Origin: Heliocidaris tuberculata
Lineage: Eukaryota > Echinodermata > Echinoidea > Camarodonta > Echinometridae
Length of the DNA: 64,000 nt
Assembly (NCBI GenBank): GCA_025618425.1
Contig: CM046844.1
Span: forward strand, 16,254,920 to 16,318,919
Direction: 5' to 3'
A model generated the notes under the pieces. The model was given only the letters and a program-made list of their open reading frames with translations. It made no database searches and had not been told where the DNA came from. Below, one piece after another: positions 40,536-51,800 of the stretch. The position numbers and the translations under genes were made by a program. Numbering within the stretch: the stretch's first letter is position 1; every line of letters starts with the position of its first letter.

Positions 40536-40838
40536 TCATTTATAAGGACCAATAACAATATGCCATGTACAGTATATTTTGAGTACAGCCCCAAGGGAAA
40601 AGGCGCTTAGGAAAAAAAAAAAAAGATATTTTAGTATATGGCCAACGGGAGAGTTGACCGCAAATCGTCTCACCAAACTGCCAATTAGAGATTCGCATAG
40701 ACTTAGTGATTACATTTTCAAGCACCAATAACATTGCTATTCCTAGTCTGATTTCTTTCAAACTTTCACCACCCTGTTTTTCTTACTTTTCTGCTTTAAC
40801 ACAAATCATCTTACTAACAAGATTGGATTGCCCTTTAA
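40504..40838 (-). mobile_element. T2/Kolobok-type MITE, family C copy 3, truncated
   Basis: Matches the last 330 bp of 30,919-31,522 and ends (reversed) TTAAAGGGCAATCCAATC at TTAA. Confidence 0.8.
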
Positions 40839-41774
40839 TTATAACAGAAGCACCACACAACCACAGGAATTTCATTAGGGCTGTGGGAAGTAGGCTTAAA
40901 GCATTTTACTTCACATGATTTAAATATTTTCTAGGTAGATGATGTTCCTATTCTAATTCTACACAGATCATTTGTATTCATTCATAGATGTGATCTGTAA
41001 TGCTGGTAGAATCATCTCTTAAATGGTGACTGATGCTACTTGTTTCAGTCAGAATAAAATTCATTTAACTAATTGCAAATATACTAACTAATAATACCTA
41101 CTTTGACACCTCAAATAATTTTAATTTCAGTTGACTTTTCAACAAAAAAGAAGAAAATCTTCTTTTATGATTGTCAGCACAGTTAACAACTTGGACGGAT
41201 TACAAGACTGTCATCATAAAAAACCCATTGAAAGTCTTTACTACATATCTTAACATATATAGACCTTCCAACATGAATTCAGAATCTAATTATTGACATT
41301 ACTAAATTAATTGAAAGACACTTTGCCACCAACATTAAAACAGATAATCATGTATAAAATATTTTTGTAAGAGACTCAGACATAACTGACGTATACCAGT
41401 AATTATTGTCAACAAAATATAACTAAATGGTATTCATCTAGGTAAGAAAATCCATCTTTACATCATAACGACAGTGAGAACATTTTTAACCACAGCAGGC
41501 ATTTGAAGCACTACAAATCATGCACAGTGTATTAAAGAAAGCTGCTGAAAAGATATATTTAGCTGAAAGATCGTAAAGACAAAGTTGAGTTCTGGTCAGG
41601 GGATTGAATAGCGAAAGAAATTCAAAGCAATTGGTAAAGGTTGATTATGTAGCACATAAGAATTTGTGTATGCTGTAAGGTTTTGGAATCACCAAAATAA
41701 TAAGAAATTGACTCAATCCTGCTGCTAGTCACATGCACTGCACACAGAAATGTGTACATGGGACCACACACAAA
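40839..41774. other. Intergenic stretch, no gene seen
   Basis: AT-rich; no exon or repeat that I can support. Confidence 0.45.
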
Positions 41775-41960
41775 TGTTCGGCCCGAACATTTCAGCTGTT
41801 TCTCGTCATATTTTGAATGTGAGGGCATTTGAAGCGCAAACCTTTTCAGGGGACATTTCTACTATGATGATCTTCCAAACTAACATGAAAAGGATGAGAA
41901 AGCTCACAAATTATTTTTTACCTCTCCCAGAACTCAACCTTCCCTTTAAAGTTTCTTGGT
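41775..41960 (+). repeat. Dispersed repeat W, copy 3
   Basis: Begins CCGAACATTTCAGC, contains AAACCTTTTCAGGGGACATT and ends CAACCTTCCCTTTAAAG, again a TTAAAGG-like end in reverse. Confidence 0.6.
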
Positions 41961-42189
41961 GGTATACTGCACATTCACAATTGCAGAATGCACAAAGTGT
42001 TGGTTTAGCATTATACATCAGCTGCTGATGACAACAAGAAGGGCTTTAACTCATATGCTTTAAAACATGAGTTAACGCCCTTCTGGCTCTAAACAGACAA
42101 TATACTAATATTCATTTTCTCCTAAAAATCCTATTTTATATATTGTATATTAAAAATAATGTATGGCATCATAGAAATGTGTTTCTTAC

Positions 42190-42372
42190 ATTCAGTAACT
42201 GTGGGGCACCATTATTAAGACTTTTTAATGGTGTCTGTGGAATTGCAGAACGACAGCATCAACTGTGCGTAAGAAATCTGTTTCTTTTTCATATAAAACT
42301 GCAAGGCACCATCGTAAAAGCTTTGTACAGCTATAGAATTGTAAAACAACAGGATCTATATCTACTGAGCTT
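42190..42372. repeat. Two degenerate copies of the CCDC150 terminal exon region
   Basis: GGCACCATTATTAAG...GGAATTG (about 42,207) and GGCACCATCGTAAAAGC...AGAATTG (about 42,304) repeat the layout GGCACACCGTCATTGAGGC...AGGATCG at the 3' end of exon t (about 42,403). Period about 100 bp. Confidence 0.5.
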
Positions 42373-42411
42373 GAGATATGAATTCATTTATTGAAACACT
42401 GAGGCACACCG

Positions 42412-42486
42412 TCATTGAGGCCTTGTATTGCTGTAGGATCGATCTAACTCGAGGGTCAATTCTTCCACTAATTCAGCACTTGTATT
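42412..42486 (-). CDS. CCDC150: CCDC150-like terminal exon t
   Basis: Acceptor with a strong pyrimidine tract (CTCCTCTTCTTGCAG). 75 bp encode NTSAELVEELTLELDRSYSN then TRPQ and a TGA stop. An AATAAA hexamer (minus strand 42,392-42,387) lies 20 bp after the stop, suggesting a very short 3' UTR. The exon is inferred from phase, splice site and acidic coiled-coil-like content; it has no recognised human counterpart. Confidence 0.65.
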   Translation of the reverse strand, partial: NTSAELVEELTLELDRSYSNTRPQ

Positions 42487-45400
42487 CTGCAAGAAGAGGA
42501 GAGTAAGAGAGAATACGAAATATGTCAATGTTAAAGTGTAACACTCACCAAAAAAATATTTTTGCTCTCTATGCTAGGGGTTCGATGTGGCATTACCATA
42601 ATCAAAATATAAGCTTCCTATATTACTTCTATAAAAATATAAACAGTGAAACTCACTATAAAGTTGACCTTGGGACCATGAATATTAACTTGTTATATCA
42701 GGAATCTTCTTATATCAGGGTAAGAAATAAAACAACAAAAAAAGCCTGGGACCAGCAAAATTTTCCACTGTGTTAGAAGAATAAATATTAAAGTGACCTG
42801 TGAGTAGACTAGATGACACACCTGTACACGCTCCCATTGAATAGGGCCCGCACAGAACCCAAGTCGGAGTTTGGGCCCTATTTATGGAGTTTTATGTTAT
42901 CATTTATTTTCTTCACACTCTTTAACTGTTAACCTATAGAATGCTTGGTTAAAGGATAACTGAGGCCTGAAAAAATAATTTGTGTATAGTTAGCTTACAC
43001 AAAATCAACCCCAGAAAACTTAACACGACATTCAACGGTGACAGCATACAGGAGATATTGATTTTTGAAAATAAAATACCCCCCAAAATTAACATGAATA
43101 AGACTTGAGCAAAGACTAGTTGATCGATCATGATAGCTCACCTAATGATATATCTATTCAGGAACGTCTTCACTTTCAATTTTTCGATTCGTTAAATGAA
43201 TTTTGCGACTTAGTTCTAATTTATTTGTTGTTTCATTTGGTCTGTAGATTCTTTGTAATTTACGCGCCAAACCAATTTTCTATTCGATTTAAACATTTTG
43301 TGTTGAATACTTGATTCATCTGTTGTTTTGTTTGGGTTGTAGATTCTCCATAAATTACGCGCCAACTGAATTTTCAGTTCGATAAAAAAAGTTTACCTTG
43401 TATATTTCATCCATTTGATGTTTTATTTGGGTTGTATATTATCCATTAGTTACGTGCCAAATCAACTTCCAATTCGATAAAAAACATTTTGCATTGCATC
43501 CTTCATTCATTTGATGTTTTATTTGGGTTGTATATTATCCCTAAGCTAAGCACCAAATCAATTTTCGATTCGATAAATGTATTTTGCGTCTTATTTCTAA
43601 TTTATTTGTTGTTTCATTTGGTCTGCAGATTCTTTGTAATTTATGCACCGAACCAATTTTCTATTCCATATAAACATTTTGCGTTGTATACTTCATCCAT
43701 GTGATGTTTTATTTTGGTTGTATATTATCTGTAAGTTACGCGCCAAATCAATTTCTAATTCGATTTAAAAAAAAAACATTTGGCGTTGTATACTTCATTC
43801 ATTTGATATTTTATTTGGGTTGTATATTATCCCTAAGTTAAGCGGCAAATTAATTTTTGATTCGATAAATGTATTTGCGTCTTAGTTCTAATTTGTTTGT
43901 TGTTTCATTTGGTCTGTAGATTCTTTGTAATTCATGCACCGAACCAATTTTCTATTCGATATAAACATTTTGTGTTGAATACTTCATCCATTTGATGTTT
44001 TATTTGGGTTGTATATTATCCATTAGTTACACGCCAAATCAATTTCCAATCGATGAAAAAATACATTCTGCGTTGTATACTTTATTCATTTCATATTTTA
44101 TTTGGGTTGTACATTATCCCTAAGTTAAACGTCAAATCAATTTTCGATTCGATATATGTATTTCGCGTCTTAGTTCTAATTTATTTTTTGTTTCATTTTA
44201 GTCTTTAGATTATTTGCAATTAATGCACCGAACCAATTTTCTATTCAATATAAACATGTTGCGTTGTATACTTCATTCATTTGTTGTTTTATTTGTGTTG
44301 TAGATTATCCATAAGTTCCCCATCAAATCAATTTCCAATTCGATAAAAATATTTTGCGTTGTATCCTTCATTTATTTGTTTCATTAGGGTTGAATATTAT
44401 CTGTAAGTTCCGCCCCAAATCAATTTTCGAGTGTGCCCCGGCGCTGAACACACCAGACGACAAAGCGATAATGCAATCGCGATAATTCCACTATCGTGTC
44501 TTGGCGTTCGCCAAACGTGCACGCATAAGAAAAAAGCACACGCATAGAAAACTGCTCGTGTGGAACTCAACTCGAGTTGTTTACGCTGTCCTTTATTTTC
44601 TTCAAACTCCTTAACTGCTAATCTGTAGAATGCCGGGTAAAGTTATTTGGAGTTAATTTTATACATTCTAGCTGTATACAAATTATTTTGGGGGGCCTCA
44701 GAGACCCTTTAAAGGGAAAGTTCACCCTGAAGATTACTTGAGTTTAAAAAATGCAGAAAAAATAAAGAAAAATATTGGCGAAGGTTTGATGAAAATCGGT
44801 CAAATAATAAAAGAGTTATGAGTATTTAAAGTTTTGGATTCGTGACGTCACATGCGAGCAGCTGCCCATTGGTCATGTAATAAATATTCCATATATTCGC
44901 ATTTTTTTAACGTTCCACGATAAATTAATATTGTTTCTTTTCAGAATCTAGTATTGAATAACATTTCTGACAATATATCAAATGCACAGACGAAAATATT
45001 CTAAATTTTCTGAGAAAACTGTATTTTATGGAATATTTATCACATTACATAACGGAGGAGCTGCTCGCATGTGACGTCACAAAATCAAAATTTCAAAAGT
45101 CCATAACTCCGTTATTCTTTAACGGATTTTGTCCAAACTTTCGCCAATATTTTTCTTTATTTTTTCTGCATTTTTTAAACTCAAGTAATCTTCAGGGTGA
45201 ACTTTCCCTTTAAGGTTTTTTAAGGTTGATTTTATACATTCTAGCTGTACACAAATCATTTATTTAGGTAACTGGTACCCTTTAAGATTTATGCACCAAT
45301 TAAGATACACATTTTAATATTGGGTTAAACTGTAAGAGCTGTGACACATTAGGGCATTTGGAGACCCTGGGAAGAGTCTTTTCATTGATTTCTATATATT

Positions 45401-45794
45401 TGCCTCATAAAAATAATTCAAATACACAATGGATCAAAAACTACATGATATACAATATATATTTCTGGCTTAAAGAGAATTGCCCCCCCCCCCCCCCCCC
45501 TCAAGATCATATATCCTTATGAGAACACCATTTATTCAATAGCTAGTTTTAATAAATTCATGTAGCTCAGCAAATAATAACAACTTTATGGTTTCTGCTT
45601 TGAATGCTTTACAACCCTGACAAAGAGATGTCTTACCAATAATTTCTGCATCTTGTGATCTGTAAAGGTTGCATGATCCCTCTCTGCTTGTACCCGCATG
45701 GCAAGATTGTGCATCTGAGTCCTGGTCTCAAGCTGGTCCACTTCAGCTTGGTTGGCCAGCTGGTTCAACGCCTGACGACTCGCCTGGATTACAC

Positions 45795-45833
<39 letters not shown>

Positions 45834-48800
45834 CAAATAATTTGATATGATATGATAACAAACTAAACTCAAGAGGAAACAAAGCACAGCATAATAAAGA
45901 GAATGATGACATCATTATTGCTGGATTGTAGGAGCAGCTATAGACAAAAATACAGAGTGAAAGAGATTAAAGCCTCAGTATTTATCCTCCCGTTAAAAAC
46001 ATATATCAATTTGGCTATAGCAAAACTACCATTGCTAAAATATATTCAAGAAATCACTTTCAACCAGGTACTCACTTCACCTGGTTTAAGGGAGAGAACT
46101 TTAGAAAAAAAATCCCTTGTTTAAGGGTATACATATTAGATGAGAATTCAAGGTAATTTATTTTAGGTGAATGTGAATTTGTCTTGTGTTCTCCTTTTTG
46201 GTCTTTATTTCAATTCAATTTCAATTTAATTAAATTTATTTCCAACTTTCCAATATAAGTGTACAAAGTAATAAATGAACAAAGTAATGTACATGTATTT
46301 TCAACAAAAATATGACAAAATTTCCTATGGTTCCCAAAAGTAAATAATCAAATAATCAAGACCAGTATTGTACAATGAGATTCACAAATTTCATTCAAAA
46401 ATCTCTACAAACATCCATTCAGCATCATGACACAGCAAACCTCTACGTAAAGGCCGCTCAAGGAAAACAAGACAACCCGACAGTGAGTCTCTACAAAGGT
46501 TCTGTTTAATACAGATTTTATGGAAAAACAGGAATCCAGGGCAAAAAATTTGCTTTTATATTTGCTTTTATATGCAGGAGGAATTGCCAAAGCAGATTAA
46601 ATTGTATTATCTTTGAAATGATACAAGAAGTATAATTTTTTTTAAATAAAGGTGTGATTAACAAACTTAAAAAGCAATCACTGTTGAGTAATAAACTTCA
46701 GGCCAAACTTACCCTAATCATATCTTCGGCTTTCTTGGTCTGTGCCTCCGACTTCTCCCTTTCTTTGGAGAGCTCCCTCTGCTGTTCCGCAGCCGTTTGT
46801 TCTAGCAGGGCCTGTTTCTTCTTTGTTTCACTAAGAGCTTTCTGGAGACTACTGTAGCGAGACTGAAACCAGTTGTGGGCCTCCTGCAGGTGGTTTGAAA
46901 TCTAAGCGAGAGAAATGGTCCAAACAATAAGAAAGGTAAAAGATTCCATAAGCTGAATAGGATGAAATACACATCCGTTATCTAATGCCCCATAAAACAA
47001 GGCAACCTAAAAACTTTTGTGAATAAATGGCCTTTTTCCATGGAAAACTTTTGGGGCAAATTTTCACGAAATTGCAGCATTTCAATGTCATTATTCAATT
47101 ATTTCCCTCCATGAAACTTTCATGAATCAGGGCCCTGTTTTGTAAAACATGTCATCAATGACAAGTTGTAATAACTGTCATAAGCTCCTGAAATCCTTGC
47201 ATTTGATTGGCTGAGAGCAAATTTGTCGGTACAAATCACCGACAAGACACTTGATGAAATGCCCCCCTGGACCACTCCCAGAAGGGTCATGCGGGAGATG
47301 ACCGGTTTACATTATGACAGGTTGAGCATACTTATAAACATCGTGCTTGATAAAGCAATTAATTGCCCGAGGATTGCCTAACACAGCACCAACTAATACA
47401 TGCAAGATGAATTCTATCCATGGAGATGCTGTGAATTACATCTTTCTTCACTGGGGCTTCACAGAAGCAACAGCCATAAATGTTAACGCATGTAAGTTAC
47501 ATCACAATGAATGCCAGAGTGTACAATGCAGTCCACATACCTGGAGGGATTCGTTGCTGGCTTCAGCAAGTTTCTCTTCGGCAGCTGACTTTTTCTCCTC
47601 CATTTCCCTCAGTTGTTTCTTCAGCATGGCATTTTCCTTCTGGATGCGACTGCCCTTCTCAGCATCCCTTTCCAACTTTCGAACTTTATCTCTGGTGAGG
47701 ACACAATAACATGAAACTTTTATCGTCCTCTAAAATGAAATTGTGTTCCACCTGGCAAAGTTCATGGGATCTCCAATTAACATTCTTGAGGTGTTAGTGA
47801 TTAAAATTTTAACCACTGGAAATTCATAAGGGGAACACTGCCAATATCGAATTCAACAAATTTACACTCTTTAACAATAAGTTTACTTCTACAACTGTTG
47901 TAGACGTACACTTGGCAGAATTAAAGTGGAAGTGAAATGAATAAAACAAGAAATTTTTACCTTGAATGATCAGATTCTTCCTTCTGCATCTCAGAGAGGC
48001 TCTCTAGCTCTCGCTGAAGTCCTGACATCTGGTCCATAAAGCTGGCTATGGTCCTGGACTGGTCTCGATTCTTGGCGGCGTACTCGGCCTTGGTCTGCTC
48101 CATCTCTTTCAGTTGGTCCTGGATCTGTATCAGCTTGGCCTCTAGATCTTTGTTGGCCCTCTGTGTGTTCCTGAACTGGTCTAACTGGGTCTTCTGACTT
48201 CCAAGTCTTATCTGTCAATCAATGATCATGAAAATTCAATTAACATTAAAGCTGTTAATACTTGTAATTTGAACTCTCTTGTAAATTTTCTCTTGCCGTC
48301 AACTCACTCACTGATACTATTTTAATTACATAAACCACTTAGTGTCTGAGTTCACAGAACAAACAATATAAGGTGGATTTTGGAGAATCAAAAGATGCCC
48401 AATATCCATACAATGAGTTTTGAGCGTTTCTAATGCACTCTCTCTCATCTGCTGAATATCTCACTAGCCAACTAACTTCCATGCTCTAGTCTTTGAGTTT
48501 TTAAATTTTTTTCAAAATAATTTGTCTGATTTTACTCAATCAAAATGTCAATTTCTTTGAAAACTACACTTTACCCATCACTTTGCATTAAGTTTTGAGA
48601 GCCACTGCTACATGTCCTCTAGTCTGCTTAAGAGTTTTTTACTCTTTGGCTAACTTCTTTGCTCTGTATAAGTTTGTCTGAGTGCACTCATCCCAAGGGT
48701 AAGCAATGGTGAACTTCTAAGAATGGCTCATGTCTGAGTTCAATCAACACTAACTTGCACTTTTTAAGAAACTCAAAATGGCATAAACTTACTTTCAGTT

Positions 48801-51800
48801 TGGAGTGTTTCTGTTCCATGTCCTCTAGTCTGCTCAAGAGTTCTTTGTTCTCTTTAGCCAGCTTCTCTGCTCTGGACTTTGAGTCAGTATGAGTTTGCCT
48901 GAGTTCACTCAACTCTAAAGTGAGCTTCTTATGGTTGCTGTCTCGAGTTGATCTCAGCTGTTGCTTGAGGGACTCAATCTTTCCTGCCAACTCTTCTTTG
49001 ATTCGATGAGACTCTTCTTTTTCATGTTGTCTACAAGGTGAATAAGTAGTAATCTTATTCCTGGTAATTTAACATTTGTGACATATACATAGGTGTAAAT
49101 ATATCCCTACAATAACCCTTTCAAGACAATTGACCACATTTTGTGGTTTGGCTCAATAACTTTTGATTCAGAGCTCTAAAAAATATACCAGATACATGAG
49201 TAGAAAGAGCAAAAATTTCTGCGCACACTATGTCCATTTTTGTTAAATGACCATACTGCAATTGATCCCAGGAATTTTAAAAGGGAGAATAAGCTTTAAA
49301 ATCCATAAATTGGCAACACATTGAGAGGTTCAAAATCATGGTTTTTTATCGAAATTGGCAACTTTTTCAACTTTTCGACAATTCTTTTAACCATGTATAT
49401 TGTTTTCAAAGACATTACCACTTATAAAAATCTTGTAGCACTAAAAGAAAAATATTATTGTTGCCAATTTGAAGAACAAAATGTGATCAATTTAGCCCTT
49501 AAATAATTCTTGTCCTGAAAGGGATAATATCTATTTTAGTTTCATTATGGTTATTTTATCTTTCCTCTTGTTTGGGAGAGTTTTCAAGAATTCGTAAATT
49601 TCAAAACAAACTTTTCAATAGAGGTGCCAATGAAATTCTCCAGGAATGGAGAAGACACTTTTGTATTCATTATGAATAAAAATGGATGGGGTCTCCGCCC
49701 ATCCCTGGGGGGAAAAATTTACAATAAACAAAAATGCTTATTCAATATTTGTTCCTATTCATCTCAAAGTGTACCAACCATCTGAAAAAATAATTTGTAT
49801 ACCGCTAGAAAGTATAAAATTAACCTCAAAGAACTTTATCTAGCATTCTATAGGTCAACAGTTAAGGAGTAGGAAGGAAATAAGGGATAACATTAACGTG
49901 CTCGCGTGGAACTGAACTCCGAATTGGGTTCCGCGCGAGCCATTATGTTGGTGAACGCGTACAGGTGCATCGAGTAGTCTAATCACGAGCCACTTTTATG
50001 CTTATAGAGAGTGTAATTAAACTTGCAATATCTCTTTAGATAAGTAATATTTTAAGCCCATGTTTTGAGTAAAGTATAATGGCATGGAACCTCCAACTTA
50101 CAGAGCAAAATACTTTTTGGTGATTGGTACCCTTTAATGTTCTTATTCAATCCTTTTTAAGGTACTAATAATCAGTTGATAAACAGAAGACCAGCAAACT
50201 TCAAGGAACAAACTGACAAAGAAGTGAAAATCCTACCTGGTGTCTGAGAGTATCTGGTATTGAGCAGCTCTCTTGTCCACTTCACCTTGCAGACCCTCCG
50301 TAGCAATCTGTTGCTTGGAGATGGTTGCTAAGGCTTCTTGGAGTCTTGTAGCCATCTTGGACTGTGACTGAGCAGCCTTGGCGAGATCTGCATTGAGGCT
50401 TGCCAGCTGGTACAAAATCAAGGATACATATTTCTATATCAATTAAGGTAAAAGATGTACTGGTATCATAATCAAATATATTTCAAATATTTTGTACCAA
50501 ATTTATCCACAACTGAAATACTTATCATAATCAACTGAAAATGTTAAAAAAGCACCTTTAAAGATGAGAGATAAAATAGGTGCTCCAACATATACTCCAG
50601 CAACAATTGCTTCAGACTTTATTATGTTAAAGATGTAGGCTTAGGGTTAAGGTTTTAATTGGGTTTTAGGTTAGGTTTAGGGTTAGGTTTAGGGGGAGGG
50701 TTAGGGAGTGATTTAGTCTTTGGGCCAAGGTTGAAGTTAAGAATTTGGATTGATCGCGGAGAAAATGTCGCTAAAGCATGTGTCGTACAACAGTATAATA
50801 CGTCCTTGACACTCAAATTGATCAAAATTCACATACATTATACCTCTTTTATACATCTTTCCACGAGGACATAGATAAATAAACCATGTTCCTAACCTGA
50901 TTAGAGTCAGCTGTTTCCATGGCAGCAAGCTGTTCTTGTAATCTAGTCACCTCCCTCTGCATTTTTTCCATTGATCTTTTATGACTTTGCCTGAATATGA
51001 AGGAAAGGGTACATAAATTGATTTTATGATTATGACATGTTGTTGGCAGAATAAATAAATCCTTCTCCCTCTCATGTAATCAGTTGTCTTGATGAAGAAT
51101 CACAATCTCATACCAGTGAACCCATTCAGTTTGACAACTTTTTTAAAAAGGCAAATGATACACAATGCATCCAGTGTTGACAGCCCTAAACCCATCCACA
51201 TCACAAGTAAAACGAAAGATGACAATTTACAGTCACTTAAATGTACGACAAATTGATACCTGCCTCACTGATCTAAAAATATGACAAAATTTAATTAGGT
51301 GCTATTCATACAGGACGCTCTAAACTGCCTTAAAAAAGAAATGCTGCAGGAAAATTAGCGGAAAGTTCAATATTTTGGGAGAAAAAAGGCACAGCTGAGG
51401 GAAACAACGGTCCCTATGCTAAGATGCTGATCTCTGAGTTATATAATATAGATATGTGAAGCGCAATGCACTTATTTCATTTAGTTTTAAAGCAATGTTT
51501 TTCTTCTTGAAGCGGTCTACCTCTGTGTCTGAATGGGTCATAAGATGTTGCACAGCAATCTACCTTTCTTGTCTGAGAGCTGCCAGCTCATGATCCCTCT
51601 GACCCATCTCTGTCTGGAAGGTTTCCACCACAACCTGAAGCTGACCATGGGACGTCATGATGCTCTCCAGGGTGGTGGCCATCTTGTTGTGGTCGCTTCT
51701 TGCCTCGTTGAGATTCTTCTGAAGAGTGGTTGTCTGCAGAAGAGAGATATGGAAGAAAAAGTTGTAATGTAGAACTCGAAACTCACAGGGTTCTGACACA

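Noticed and set aside
43170..44430. A CRISPR array
   Set aside because: The units are continuous 95-bp satellite monomers without unique spacers, in a eukaryotic context.
50637..50712. A chromosome end
   Set aside because: The repeats are short, degenerate and lie inside an intron with exons on both sides.
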